Of a stretch of DNA of 64,000 nt, positions 10,930-22,755 are shown piece after piece. The notes beneath the pieces are model-generated. The model was not told the origin of the DNA. It made no database searches and was given only the letters and a program-made list of their open reading frames with translations. Source of the stretch: Ariolimax columbianus (Eukaryota; Mollusca; Gastropoda; Stylommatophora; Arionidae); contig JAVGWX010000005.1 in assembly GCA_036924085.1 (NCBI GenBank), forward strand, positions 79,753,547 through 79,817,546, given 5' to 3'. The first letter of the stretch is position 1. Every line of letters starts with the position of its first letter. A program made the position numbers and the translations under genes.

Positions 10930-11029
10930 TGCCTATAGCGGTGTGTGTTGTACGATGTTTTGCACCTAATGGCCCAGTACATCCGGCTCCAAAACTAATT
11001 TTTAAAAGGATCTATTTTGCACAGGTTAT
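10930..11029 (-). mobile_element. SINE 3' part (related to 15885-16130)
   Basis: The minus strand reads GGATGTACTGGGCCATTAGG, then TGCAAAAC and ACACACCGC, matching the 3' half of the tRNA-derived SINE at 15885-16130. A LINE fragment is inserted directly at 11030. Confidence 0.65.
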
Positions 11030-11339
11030 CTTCTTCTTCTTCTTCATCGTAAGCAGTCAGACAGTAACCATTATTTTTTCGAAAAAGGCAGCGGTCATCC
11101 TGAGGCTGTCGACACTGCCATAGAGCTTGTCTAGTGTTGCCACTGGTGATGGCCACATCTGCTCTCTCTGATCCTCGTATGTCGGGCAGTTTTGCAGCAA
11201 ATGCTCAGCGGTCATTTTCCCCGGTACCACACGGGCATTCGTCGGTCCCACCTATCTTCAATTTGTTGAATAGGTGGTACCTCAGTCTATTGTGGCCAGT
11301 GCGAAGTCTGAAGACCACGACCTGCTCTCTTCTGTTCAA
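11030..11339 (-). mobile_element. 5'-truncated GAA-tailed LINE, 3' end with target duplication
   Basis: On the minus strand this encodes the last ~100 residues of the RT-RNase H LINE (LRTGHNRLRYH-type region, Cys/His tail, YEDQREQMWPSP, FFEKIMVTV) and ends in a (GAA)n tail at 11030-11044. The short duplication GCACAGGTTAT (11019-11029) and GCACAGGTGTAT (11340-11351) flanks it, as expected of target-primed insertion with 5' truncation. Confidence 0.85.
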
Positions 11340-11806
11340 GCACAGGTGTATGACCTTGTTGTTTCATGAATCAGAACAGAAACAAATGTTGATTCGTAGT
11401 CGTGCTACAAACCGTTTCATCACGACAACCCACCAGGAAGGGATTTGATTCTGCATTGTGACCCTGGCTCAACCGTTGTGATACAGGAATAACAAGGTTC
11501 CATTTTAGGGTATAGATATAGATAGAATAGCATTATGAGCTCTGTCTATTGCATAACTAGGATAGAAGACTCTCCAACACATCTCGTATATGCTCTTCTT
11601 CTTGTCCTCTTTTCACTACAGCTGGAGAATAGGGCAACCACTACAGTTGGCTATCTTTAGAAAGGATGTACCAAAGCACTTTGTATGGTCTTGCAGTGGT
11701 GGTTTCTGTAGCAATTTGTTTTACTCTACGAAATTGCTAGCCCCATGCACACACAAAAAAAATTTGTAGCACATCCTTTGAAGAACGTCGCTTTTTTCAA
11801 CAGCCA

Positions 11807-11990
11807 CCTATTTGGCTGTTATAAGTTTCTTGGCAGTTGTGAAGTACAGTAGGTCGCCATTACTTTCCGAATGTGGAGGAGTGATCGCACCAATAAAAAA
11901 TCCTGTGTCTGCCAAACTGGACACAGGATTTGAACTGAATATGTTGAGATTGTGAAAAAGGAGGTTTTCACCCCAGGCCACACTTGCCTA
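11807..11990 (-). mobile_element. SINE-like dispersed repeat, copy 2 (NAA38 intron 1)
   Basis: This matches 3198-3380 from CCTATTTGGCTGTTATAAGT through the GTGGAGGAG and TGTCTGCCAAA blocks to the TTTTCACCCC end. The copies are roughly 80 percent alike by eye. Confidence 0.6.
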
Positions 11991-12079
11991 CATCCCCATG
12001 CACAACTCTTCTTTAATTGCCTTTTACGACATGCATGGAAGTTCAGTGGTCCTATACTTTTCTCTCTGGCAAGTAAGGA

Positions 12080-12560
12080 ATACACTCTGGGAACCTCAAT
12101 TATCACAAAACCACTTCGCAACAAGAATCCACTTTAGGAACCTCACTTATCACACAAAGAATCCACTTTAGAAACCTCACTTATCACACAAAGAATCCAC
12201 TTTAGGAACCTCACTTATCACACAAAGAATCCACTTTAGGAACCTCACTTATCACACAAAGAATCCACTTTAGGAGCCTCACTTATCACACAAAGAATCC
12301 ACTTTAGGAACCTCACTTATCACACAATGAACCCACTCTGGGAACCTCATTTATCACACCAGGAATCCACTTTAGGAACATCACTTATCACACTAGGAAT
12401 CCATTCTGGGAACCTCACTTATCACACAAGGAATCCTCACTGGGAACCTCACTTATCACACCAGGAATCCACTTTAGGAACCTCACTTATCACACTAGGA
12501 ATCCACTCTGGAAACCTCGCCTATCACACCAGGATTCCACTCTGGGTACCTTACTTATCA
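12080..12560. repeat. 34-bp minisatellite, about 14 units
   Basis: The unit contains AAGAATCCACTTTAGGAACC and TCACTTATCACAC. The distal units carry a CACTCTGGGAACC variant. It lies in NAA38 intron 1, and open frames over it have no other support. Confidence 0.93.
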
Positions 12561-12719
12561 GAGGTCAAAGGGTTGCAGAGTGAAGCTACCAATGAAAGTG
12601 TATGAAAGTTCTATAAACAATACAAGACACTAAATATAACATACATGAGTGACAAAAGAATATAAAAACACGTGAGTGACAAAAGAGCAGAAAATTAATT
12701 TTGCTGCTGATCAAGAACA

Positions 12720-13265
12720 TGAACAAATATTAATCTTTACAGACATATTATCTGTGCTGCAAGCCCTCAAGGGTGGTAAATTTCTACATCTGAGAAATGG
12801 AACTAAGTAGGACAGCTGTCAGTAAATGAACCATACTTCAGTGGTTACCAGCCTATTGCGGTGTACCTGGGAAGGAAAAGGCAGACATGCTTGCACAAAT
12901 AGGAGAATGTAAATAGGAAGACAGCAAAATCACATACTTTGATTAAAAGAGAGCTATTGAGGCTCTTAGAAGAGATCAGAACCAACCAATGACAACTATA
13001 ACACTCTTGACAAGCAAGGATAGATCATCATTCTATGGCTCAGGACAGGGCATAACGGACTAAATAAATACATATACAGGCTTCATCTGTCCACTTCATC
13101 ACTCTGCGTGTATGAACTGAGTGAAATAAATGCAGAGCATGTTTTACAGGACTGTCCTCTTTATAGCCAGTTGAGGAAGACTCACTGGCCAAATGATTCA
13201 ACACTAAACTTAAAGCCGTACAGAGCTTATGAAGAGCTCCAGGCAATGGCCAATCCATCAAAGAA
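12720..13265 (+). mobile_element. LINE RNase H C-terminal relic
   Basis: The plus strand shows a TDILSVLQALKGGK segment (RNase H Asp helix), QWLPAYCGVPGKEKADMLAQ (His and final Asp), then LRTGHNGLNKYIYRLHLS and AEHVLQDCPLYSQLRKTHWP. Order and motifs match RT-RNase H LINE C-termini. Several frameshifts are needed. It is closer in style to 62957-63540 than to the GAA-tailed family. Confidence 0.78.
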
Positions 13266-13377
13266 ACCTAGCTGACTGTGTCAAAATCAATGAGCGAACA
13301 CAAGAAAATGAAATAAACCACTAACTGCCTACCAAAAGTGACAAATGCTATATGCTGAGAGAGATTGAATGAGATAT

Positions 13378-14615
13378 TGTAGCAGCTCCAGCTGGCTGAA
13401 CTAACGTAGCAGATGGTACAAGGGGTCTGCCCTAAATATACTCTACTGTCACTTCAAATAAATAAACTATAACACTAATTGAAAAATAAAACACAACAAT
13501 GAAAACTTTATTTCTACTCGCACACAACTGCCTCTCCAATCTTCACACCAAACACAAAAACTGGCTGTAGAAATATGAACTAAACTAAACAAAACTTGAT
13601 TATAAACTACCACTTGATAAACGAACAGTTACTTGAAAGTCGAACTGTATCTTGAGATGAACTGTAATTCGATAGACGTGAACTGTAACTTTAGATGAAC
13701 TGTAATTTGATAGACGAACCGTTATGTGGATTGCCACAGGATGGAAGATTTGTGTTGGTTCTGCAACCCAGGGGATTTCGTCTGTGGTCCTAATATCCTC
13801 GTCGTCTGTGGCTTGTAGTGATTCGCCGGATTCTGTGCTAGTTTAATATTTCTCTAGTTGACGCTGGCTTCTCTTCAGCGTTACAATTAAAGTAGTATTT
13901 ACAATGACTACCTCGTGCGTGTTCCTCGTGATGCACTACTATATCTGGTTCTATCACTTGCTATTGTGAAACATCAATGTCATTACTAGTTACCTCTCCT
14001 AGATAATTTGCTCAACATCAGGACTAACGTGGTGAAAGATTTGTCTGTCGAAACCTATCTCTCTCTCTGGGCTCCAAAAATATATCTGCTTTCTTCTTCA
14101 CCGTTATCAAGGCGATCCTGTTCTCGTTGCCAACTGATGACTTTCTCCTATCTTCGTTCTAGAATATCAATCTGTCCTCTTGTCTCTTCGTTATCATTGA
14201 TCTGGAAAACTCTCTCTCCAACTGACCTTTGCTCTTCAACTCTCTCCCTCCAACTGACTTTTGAACTGACGACTGGTCTCTCCTAGCTAGCTACATGCCC
14301 CGCTTTTCCCTTTGAGATTTAATAAAAACCAGCTAATAGCATTCATCCCTACCAATCTTGCTGTAACAGGCTCCCATGCGTCTAGGCGTTATGCAAGGTT
14401 ACATAGATTTTAACATCTGTGTATCTTGGAAACCAACGCTATGCATTCCAATGTCCAGATTGGAGTACATCTGTACTGGCTAGCTTGGTTAGTTTTAATT
14501 CTATAATATGCAATAAATGGCTACTGATTATCAATGCTCCTACCCTTTCTAACTTAAATAAAACATGTCTAAAATACAATCCCTAATAAAATCTACACCG
14601 CTAAGATCTGTTACA
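13378..14615. mobile_element. Candidate solo LTR
   Basis: The interval starts TGTAGCAG and ends CTGTTACA, an 8-bp terminal inverted repeat with one mismatch in TG...CA form. ATAT flanks it on both sides (13374-13377 and 14616-14619) as a possible 4-bp target duplication. Inside there is no coding domain, and AATAAA-like signals are present. Length (1.24 kb) suits a large LTR. Internal short repeats (GAACTGTAA...GATAGACG) occur at 13640-13730. I saw no gag-pol in the window, so this is tentative. Confidence 0.33.
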
Positions 14616-15456
14616 ATATTGCTCAAAGTGTATCAACTCAGTGTTTAGGCTGAAAGAAGATTTCCACAGGGCTAAGTAAATTTGACTTCTTCTGAGTGTT
14701 ACTGGGGCCCTAAAGGGGAGCAAAGAATAATAACACTACAACCTGCCTGGCTGCCAGTGTCAAACTGTGACTTAAACATAACAATATCATACCCCCTTAC
14801 CCTGATCGTTAACCTTCAATTTTTCCACATTTTATTTAAGACTAGCTATAGTATACAGCTTTGGATAATTTTTTTAACACACATAATTTGATGGTAAATA
14901 CAAGTGAAGCCAACAATTTTCTTCCAATAAATTAAATACAATTTATTATTTTGTGAAATGTTACTGTTCTCATAATTGGTTGTGGTTTATGGTTATTGTT
15001 CATAATGTCATTATTTGCTAGTAAACAATATTCTTTGTGCAATCATATGCCCATAACTAGTGAATGTGTTGCCTGGGGTAATCATGAAAATAATTGTTAA
15101 AACCCTCTTCCTGCACATCTCACAACCCCATCGCACTTCCTCTCTGCTATCTAACCCACCCATTTCTTCCCCCCTCTACCACACCCTAACTGTCCTCCCT
15201 GCCAACATTTATTTCACACTCAAAATGCCCAATTTCCAAATAAGTCTGCAATATTTTAATTTTAAAGTGTGCCTTAAAGAAAAAAAATCAAAAGATTAAC
15301 ATGTTAACGCCGAAGAACAATACGTCTACTAATTTGAAATGATACAAGTGCATATCATACGCATGTACTATTGGGTACTGTGACGTTGACAAATTGAAAG
15401 GTCACGTAGTCATCATTTTGCAATTTGCCAGTAAACAATCTATAGAATCATATGCC
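14616..15456. other. AT-rich intronic sequence, nothing recognised
   Basis: There are no domains or arrays. Short related segments (GTAAACAAT...CATATGCC at 15022-15050 and 15434-15455) suggest an old dispersed repeat around the SINE at 15457. Confidence 0.35.
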
Positions 15457-15745
15457 TATGATGGAGTCAGGGCTAGCGACCCAGAGCTGCCAAGACCCTT
15501 CTACACCCCCATGTGGTGATTCTAGATAATAAGTTGCAACAGTGCAGACTGGCTAAGGAGGAGAAATTGAAGAACGAAGGCAAAAATGGTATGCTAAGGT
15601 AAGATGTGGCGGACCAAAAGGTGCAAATATTGCAGTCAAGCTGTAAACTACGACCCAACGCATACTGTTGTCTGGACTATATCCTGTTACTTGCAAAGGT
15701 CTTTTCAGGGCTTGGTAGTGGGAGTTTGAGAATGAACAACAGTAA
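15457..15745 (+). mobile_element. ~350-bp SINE, diverged copy
   Basis: It matches the family from AGAGCTGCCAAGACCCTTCT through GTGGTGAT, AGACTGGCTAAGGAG, GTGCAAATATTGCAGTCAAG and GGGCTTGGTAGTGGGAG. The first ~60 bp of full copies are lost, and the tail is degraded to AATGAACAACAG. Confidence 0.8.
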
Positions 15746-15884
15746 AGAATATTTGCCCATAACTCATGAAGGGAACATGGCAAATTAAAATAACTGGTGC
15801 CGATCTACAAATTGGCCATAGAATGTGCAGAAAACATTTCAGCTCAATATTTATGTTCATCAGTTATGGCATCTTCATACAAAT

Positions 15885-16130
15885 AAAAGAGGACGGCATG
15901 GCCTAGTGTTTAAGTGGCATGACTCATAACCCAAAAGTACTGGGTTCGATCCCCAATCACAGCACCAGCCATTAACCCGGGGAAGCAAACCCTTAGAAAA
16001 TGCAGAAGGAAGCAGACCCTTACATAAAATGCATGCCAAAGTTGGATGTACTGGGCCGACAGGCACAAAATAAAAACATAGTGCAACGCACACCGCCTTG
16101 GGGAATAGAGAAAAAAGGCAAACACAAAAC
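15885..16130 (+). mobile_element. tRNA-derived SINE
   Basis: It has RNA polymerase III promoter boxes: box A TGGCCTAGTGT (15899-15909) and box B GGTTCGATCCC (15943-15953), the latter a perfect consensus. The body carries the motif GGATGTACTGGGCCGACAGG (from 16044), shared with other SINEs here, and ends near GGGAATAGAG. The acceptor stem does not pair as in a real tRNA, so it is not a tRNA gene. Confidence 0.8.
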
Positions 16131-16924
16131 AAACCATTAAAACATACATAATTTTTAAAATATAGTATAAGATTATAGCATAGGAACCTCTAATGACACT
16201 GAGTTAGAGCTCACAGCACAGAGTATTCCAGTTGCACAGTGTTTAAATAAATAACTAATAACTGAATATCTTCTTTTTTTTTACATTACAGTGTGGTTTT
16301 TCCCCCAGATAATCCTGCAAAAGGCAACTAAGGAAGGTTGGACATGAGACCGGCTATCCCATCCCATAACAACATTAAGCCACAATACTTCAACAGATAT
16401 AGACAGACCAAAATTTGGTGACTTGGCATGTATTAGTAGAAGACATATCCTCCCAGGGAGGTAACAAGGCTTTGATTGATTGAATGAAGTACTCTGGCAC
16501 AGTTACTCATGCTGACACACCTGTATATTATGAAACTTACAAAGCCTGTAGAACAGTGTTCTCAATTGGTGTAGAGTTCCCCAAATGGTTTCTAGAGGTT
16601 CAGTGAGAGATTGATTGCAATTGAATAATACAAAATTATTTTTTTAAAACCCCCAAAAAGAACTTGGCTCATAGTTGTGAGCAGAGACAGAGCATTAATA
16701 TTTATGAAATGCAGATGCCAACTAACGAGGAAAAAAATGAATAACTCATGTGCTATGAGATTAGAAAGTCAGGAAAGACTGTATGAGATTAACAGAAATC
16801 AATACATGAATGTATAAAAACTATGTCTTGACTGGTGCTGAAGAACCTTTTAGTGCAGGAATGATCAAACTGTGGACTGCAAAATTTCTTTAGTTTGCAG
16901 ACAAAATGTTGTGTTTTTAATACT
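16131..16924. other. Intronic sequence, nothing recognised
   Basis: AT-rich NAA38 intron 1 sequence with no domain or array that I can support. Confidence 0.35.
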
Positions 16925-17215
16925 AGCAGGGTCAGGTGAAAAATAATGACCAAGAATAGCTTCAAGGTTAGATGAAACACACTAATGCTAGCTTCAAGGT
17001 CAGATGAAGTATACCCAACCAAAGCTAACATTAGGGTCAGATGAAGCATACCTAACCAAAACTAATGTTACGGTCAGATGAAGCATACCTAATCAAAGCT
17101 AATGTTAGAGTCAGATGATGCATACTGCCTATGGCTAATGTTTTTTGAGTCATATAAACAATACTGGCCAAGACTAGTTGCAGGGTCAAGTGAAACATAC
17201 TGACCAAGACTCATC
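16925..17215. repeat. 37-bp degenerate minisatellite, about 7 units
   Basis: Units of the type GTCAGATGAAGCATACCTAA plus CCAAAACTAATGTTA repeat about every 37 bp, with decay at both ends. Confidence 0.85.
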
Positions 17216-17636
17216 TCACATGCTTGCTGTGCTAATAGAAACAGGTTGTATTTACAGCAGCCTGGCCAATGCTGTGGGGGTTTGAAACTGTGATTTCCAT
17301 AGTGTGAGCATAATGAGATGCCTAACATTACACTACAGCTTGGCGGACACAGTTGAACTTTTTTAAGTATGACCCAGGCAAGAAGAGCCATTTCAACCTG
17401 CTACCAGATAAATTCTGTCAAGGGTGAAAAACAGCCTGAGTAACTTTGAACAACAACCATATCAGTTTGCTTGTGCTGTAACTGTTCTGTCACTTGGTAA
17501 CTCACGTGTGCTCAGGAATGTTCTTGACCATTCTCAGAAGATGTCATCCATGTTAAAATTTGTAAACCGTTTAGATTTTTTTCAAATTTCACATTGTCAA
17601 ATGTAGAGTGCAGCCCATAAAGGTTAGAGGCAGTCC

Positions 17637-17740
17637 CTCCCATAGGGAACATCACTCAAGTATATAGGAAGGCATTCCCATAAAGGACATCATTCAAGTA
17701 TATAGGAAGGCATTCCCATAAAGGACATCACCCAAGAGTC
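17637..17740. repeat. 38-bp tandem repeat, about 2.5 units
   Basis: The phrase CATCACTCAAGTATATAGGA followed by AGGCATTCCCATAAAGGA recurs at 17650, 17688 and 17726. Confidence 0.85.
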
Positions 17741-18054
17741 CTGATGGTAATACTGTGATGAATAATGTGACAGATGGCAACACTATGACTGATGGTATTA
17801 CTCTGATAGTAACACTGTGACTAATGGCAACACCGTAACTAAAATGTGTGCTAAAATAAGTAAAAACCACCACAATATTCGCAATTCTCTGTGTATATTG
17901 TTTTTAAATCGAGGACCAATTTAAAAAAATATATGAATTAATTGCTACTGTGTCAATGTGGTTATGTATTCATCAGGTATTTTGTTTGGCTATCAATGTA
18001 GACACACATTAAAACAAATATGTTTATGTTACATATCTATGTATCGTAATAGTA

Positions 18055-19885
18055 AAAAAACTTGCTCAGAGGATCAAGACTGACAGTAAAAGCTTCTTCT
18101 CTTATGTTAGAAATAAACAAAGAACGAAAGACAAAGTAGGCCCTCTCATAGACAATACAGGGAAAATAATAAGTGAGAATAGCGAGGCAGCTAATCTGCT
18201 CAATCAGTACTTTGGCACAGTCTACACAAAAGAGGACTGCTCCAAGATCGCAGAGCCTGTAGATATTTTTCAAAGAGACATGGATACAGCGCGAGATTAA
18301 GATCAATCTGTATTACAGAGGAAATGGTTTTTAAAAAATTGGAGGGGTTGAAAGTGAATAAATGTCCAGGTCAAGATGGTATTCATCCAAAATTGCTGTA
18401 TGAAATTAGAGACCAACTAGCAAAACCATTGGCTATATTATGTTCTCAATCACTGACAAAAGGGATTGTTCCGCGGGATTGGAAAGATGCAGGAGTGATC
18501 CCCTTATTCAAAAAAGGCAAAAAATCAGATCCAGCAAATTATAGACCGGTGAGTTTAACGAGCATAGTCTGTAAATTGTTAGTCAATAATCAAAGAAAAC
18601 ATTGTGATGCATTTAGACAAATTTAATCTAATTAGAAATAGTCAGTATGGGTTTACTAGAGGGAGATCATGCTTAACAAATATATTAGAATTCATGGAGG
18701 AGGTTACTAAAATCATAGATTAAGGGGAGCCAGTGGATGTTATTTATCTAGACTTTGCAAAGGCCTTTGATAGAGTACCTCATCAAAGATTATTTCGAAA
18801 GTTAAAATCACATGGAATAGGTGGGGAAGTTGCCAAATGGATTGAAAATTGGTTAACGGGAAGAAGGCAGAGGGTGGGCATAAATAAGGAGTACTCTGAG
18901 TGGAGTGAAGTGAAAAGTGGTGTGCCACAGGGCTCGGTTTTGGGACCAATTTTGTTCTTGATATATATAAATGATTTGGACATTGATATGAGATCCATGA
19001 TTGCAAAATTTGCTGATGACACAAAACTATGCAGTAGTGTCTCATCTAAAGCGGAAGTGGATATATTGATGTCGGATTTAGATAAAATTCGAGAATGGTC
19101 TGTAAGCTGGCAAATGGAGTTTAATGTAGATAAATGTAGTCATCCACATGGGTAGATCCAATATGGAACATAATTACAGAATGGGAGAAAACAATATTAG
19201 AAAGATAGATAAGGAAAGGGACCTAGGGGTTATAATAGATCATACAGGAAAGGTGAGTGAGCAAGTTAAGGTAGCAGTGAAAAAGGCAAATGCAATGTTA
19301 GGTATGATAAAAAGAAATTTTAAACATAGGAGCAAGGAAGTGATAGTCAAACTGTATAAAGCTTTAGTTAGACCTAGATTGGAGTACTGTGTACAGGTGT
19401 GGAGTCCTTATCATAGAGGGGACATAAACATGCTAGAAACAATACAAAAAAGAGCGACAAAGATGATAGTGGGATTCCAGAATTACAGTTATGAGGAACG
19501 ACTCAGAAAAACTGGCCTACAGTGTCTCGAAGTGAGAAGAATTCGTGGTGACTTAATACAGGTTTATAAGATGATCAGAGGAATCGATAAATTAGACAAT
19601 AATAAGTTTTTTAAAATATAGCCACCTACAATAACACGTGGGCATAGCTACAAGCTGACTAAAGAGAGGTCCAGGTTAGATATTAGGAAATATTTTTTTA
19701 GTCAGAGAGTGGTGTCTGCTTGGAATGCATTGCCAGGGGAGGTAGTGGAGGCAGGGACAGTTAATGCATTTAAGAATAAACTGGATGAGCATAGCTTTAA
19801 GAGCAAGGTGATGTAAATGTAACTGGTTGTATACAGACTCTGCAGGGTCTTCTAAACCAGTATAAAAACGTTAAGTTAAGATAAG
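18055..19885 (+). mobile_element. CR1-like LINE, RT domain to 3' end
   Basis: The order is KLAQRIKTDSKSFFSYV, KCPGQDGIHPKLL, DWKDAGVIPLFKKG, NYRPVSLTS, YGFTRGRSCLTN, VDVIYLDFAKAFDRVPH, SGVPQGSVLGPILFLIYIND, KFADDTKLC (catalytic FADD kept), KERDLGVIID, LVRPRLEYCVQVWSP, SYEERL and the terminal [10 protein letters not shown]. It is inactive: frameshifts near 18300, 18590 and 19140 and an in-frame TAA at 18721. The 3' end has a conserved block (ACTGGTTGTATACAGACTCT) and a TTAAG-type tail. It lacks the endonuclease, so it is 5' truncated. It is antisense within NAA38 intron 1. Confidence 0.93.
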
Positions 19886-20121
19886 TAACACGCTAAAAAG
19901 GTGGGTTAGGCTCTGTATCAATGTCGTAGATCAGAAATTGGTCATAAATATTGAATCACTGCCTTTTTTCACTAAACACATGCGCAATAATAGCGACAGA
20001 CTTAAAGAAACTATATGAAAGTAAAACTAATTCACATTCTTTGCTTACCTTAAAATATTTGTGCCTTTTGCTTATGGTCACTGCTGAATGTACATTTTAA
20101 AATGACGTTTATTACTGAAGC

Positions 20122-20404
20122 AAAGTGCCGCCAAGGTAGCACAGTGATTAGTGCACTGGCTTCCAAGCTAGTGATCGTGGTTTGGACCCCATTTGGTGCA
20201 GGATTTTTCCAGACCACATAACAGCTCTCTGGGTCCACCAAGCCTAAAAAATTGGGTCCCAGAATAATCTGAGAAAGTATAGGTGGTCAGTGTGATGTTG
20301 ACCACAATGTTGCTAGTGTGCCGCTGAAAAAATATGGGCCCTAACACCATATGCCCAATACTCTTAACTCAAGGGTGAAATCAGGATGTTTACTTTTTAC
20401 TTTA
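20122..20404 (+). mobile_element. tRNA-derived SINE (second type)
   Basis: A tRNA-like head contains box A TAGCACAGTGA (20137-20147) and box B GGTTTGGACCC (20179-20189, degenerate), then a unique body and a T/A-rich end (TTTACTTTTTACTTTACT). The body differs from that of 15885-16130. Confidence 0.7.
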
Positions 20405-21503
20405 CTGAATAAAAGCTGAAGGAGATATAAGTACTGGTCTTAATAAAAAAGAAAATTACAATTAGAATGAACATGATGACATTGAATATGATATGATAAA
20501 CTTGAATAATAGATGATTAGATGGAATAAAAAAAAGAGCTGGTTGTCCTGGGGATAGAATACTGAATAAGATGATGAAGACCCATACATTATTATATACA
20601 AATACAAGGCCTGATACCACTATTTTCACGATTTGTTTTTATGAAATTTGTCATTTTTTGCTTAATTTTAAAATTTAAGTCTGAGACTCAGACTGAGCAC
20701 CACATATAAATATATATATACAATTATATATATATAATATATATATATATGTTATATATAATATATATAATATGTTATATAATATATATATATATATTAT
20801 TATTATATTACTCAGTAATTTGATGAAAAATTCAAATTGACTCTACAGCATTACAAATACAACTGTTAGAAAGCCCCAGAAAAATGCAATCCAATGATGT
20901 ATCAACTATGTCTCTATGTCGACCCTCACGAAAGTTATGATTTTTTATATATTTAAATTAGCTTAAAAGTCCGCAAAGGGGCTATAGAGGAAGAGTAAAA
21001 ATATGGACTATGAAAACTTGTATCCAAAAAGCAGAGTGGAGTGGACAATATGCTGATTATCTCAGCTATTCATGACAGAATACATGTAAAAAAAATAGAT
21101 TTCCGGGCGAAATCGAAGTACCTATATTACTGGCCGTCAAGAGTACAGCAAAATTATTTCTGCATAACATAACATAATGTTTCAACCACATAGTCGGTCG
21201 CATTATGATTATTTAGATCTACTAGTCATCTTAATAAGTTAATTTAACGTCCCCATGCCACATCCGTGTCAAAACACAAAACTGTCATGCAACCAAAATA
21301 ATTTTTTACACGAGAAGTGAGAAGATACAAATAAAATGTATTCCTATGTATTACGTGGATATAGCACAAAATATCCATGCCGGCGCAACTAAAACGATCA
21401 TGTATAATTCACAAAGTGTGCAGAAAGCATACTATGAAAACTAATAGCGTGAGTTCTAATTGACAGATCTTATTAAGAAACATAACTGCTACAATATGCT
21501 CAC
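20405..21503. other. Start of NAA38 intron 1 with TA-rich tract
   Basis: This holds a TA dinucleotide-rich tract at 20712-20802 and otherwise AT-rich sequence without recognised genes. Confidence 0.45.
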
Positions 21504-21521
21504 CATTGAGTCACCGGCCAT
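21504..21521 (-). CDS. NAA38: NAA38 exon 1 (candidate start exon)
   Basis: This is a candidate first coding exon on the minus strand, giving six residues (MAGDSM). The ATG is preceded by a run of A with A at -3 and G at +4, a good initiation context. The exon ends directly at a GTGAGC splice donor (21503 downward) in phase 0, which is the phase needed by the next exon at 10092. The human protein, as I remember it, also starts Met-Ala-Gly. Adding this exon gives a total of 127 codons, close to the usual family length. The AAAATGGCCGG around the start resembles a YY1-type site, often seen at animal promoters. The exon is very short and lies 11.4 kb from exon 2, so another first exon cannot be excluded. 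The call rests on phase, donor and length, not on sequence conservation. Confidence 0.5.
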
Positions 21522-22711
21522 TTTGTTTTAGAATTTCAATGTCAAAGTCGATATAAAACTTCAATCAAGACTAAAGTGAGCAAAACAAACCGTTTTTGGG
21601 CAACGGTTACCAGCGGTCGTGGAGAAAATAAATAGATCGAAGTTTCAGAGGCACTGAAAGTAAAAAGTAGATAAAAACACATATAGGTAATGTCTTCGGG
21701 AAAGACACCAAGACATAAGCAAAACGAAAATTACATTACACTACAGCTACAAGGTATTCGCCATCGAACGTCGAACGAAAACAACTAACAAATCACAACA
21801 AAAAACAAGACAATATGTTGTAGGGAAAACCGTGATAGGAAAAACAAACAAACAAACTAATAATGAAACGAATGATGAACATGTTGATGAGGTAACGAGA
21901 CAACGATTAGTAGCATCGGTAAAATCGGTTATGGAGAAATAAACTTTTTTACGGTGTTAAAGATTTTTGGTGACGAAGTCGAAAAAAGATATTGTTTAAA
22001 AATTATGTTATGTCCCACATTCGATATTATTGTCGTATTTTATTTTTAAATATTCTAAGGTTACAATATTATTACTCATCTTTATGTGCTATTTGCTACC
22101 AGTGGCAACGATAGCAGACATTTAGGATTATATATCTACACACTCACCCGAGGGTAACCACGTTGACAAGAATATTTCCACTATAATTTACCAAACACTC
22201 TGTATAACTGATAAAGAAGGTTTTGCATGGGGCTAGCAACTTCATATAATGTAAAATCATTGATGTGAAACTATCACTGCAAATATTAGAATACAGGCTT
22301 CATGTAAATGGACCAGTTGTGACGGCTCTGAGCTTCAGATGGAACAAAAAAGCGTAGCAATCAATGAACAGAAGATGTGCAGAAGGAGAACTAATCTGAA
22401 ATATCTCCAAAACAGAAATGTATGTGAAATTAATATAGAAATAAATAATTACAGAAAAGATGCAAATATGCAGTTAAAACAGGAGAAGAAGAGTGCGTTT
22501 AATAAAAACCATTTTGTTCTTGGGGAGGATGGCGAAGTCAACGAATTGACACCAGACACACTTAACTGTTATGGTAAAGGTCAGCGAACAAGAGCTGTAA
22601 AAGAGCCTATTCCGTCTTCAAATTACGGCCCTAGAAACAGGATGCACCATTCCACATGAGAGAATAGAGATCGAAAATGAAAGGTTAATCAGGTCTGCAA
22701 AAAATTGACGG
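21522..22711. promoter_or_regulatory. Upstream region of NAA38, with an unrecognised open frame
   Basis: If exon 1 is right, the promoter and 5' UTR of NAA38 lie here. I see no TATA box at a typical distance that I would defend. A 106-codon plus-strand open frame at 22339-22659 is rich in Lys, Asn and Gln and matches nothing that I know. Confidence 0.3.
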
Positions 22712-22755
22712 TGCTGAAACCGGATGTGTTCGGCCGAAAGGCAGGGCTGCTATAA
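22712..22755 (+). mobile_element. SINE core fragment
   Basis: GCTGAAACCGGATGTGTTCG followed by GCCGAAAGGC matches the central motif of the ~350-bp SINE (GTCGGATGTGTTGGACCGAA), with unrelated flanks. Confidence 0.5.

Noticed and set aside
15899..15953. tRNA gene
   Set aside because: Boxes A and B are good, but acceptor and other stems do not pair and a SINE body follows. The same applies to 20137-20189, 29930-30184 and 48851-49005.
20712..20802. Origin of replication or promoter in the TA-rich tract
   Set aside because: It is a plain TA microsatellite, and nothing else supports a functional role.
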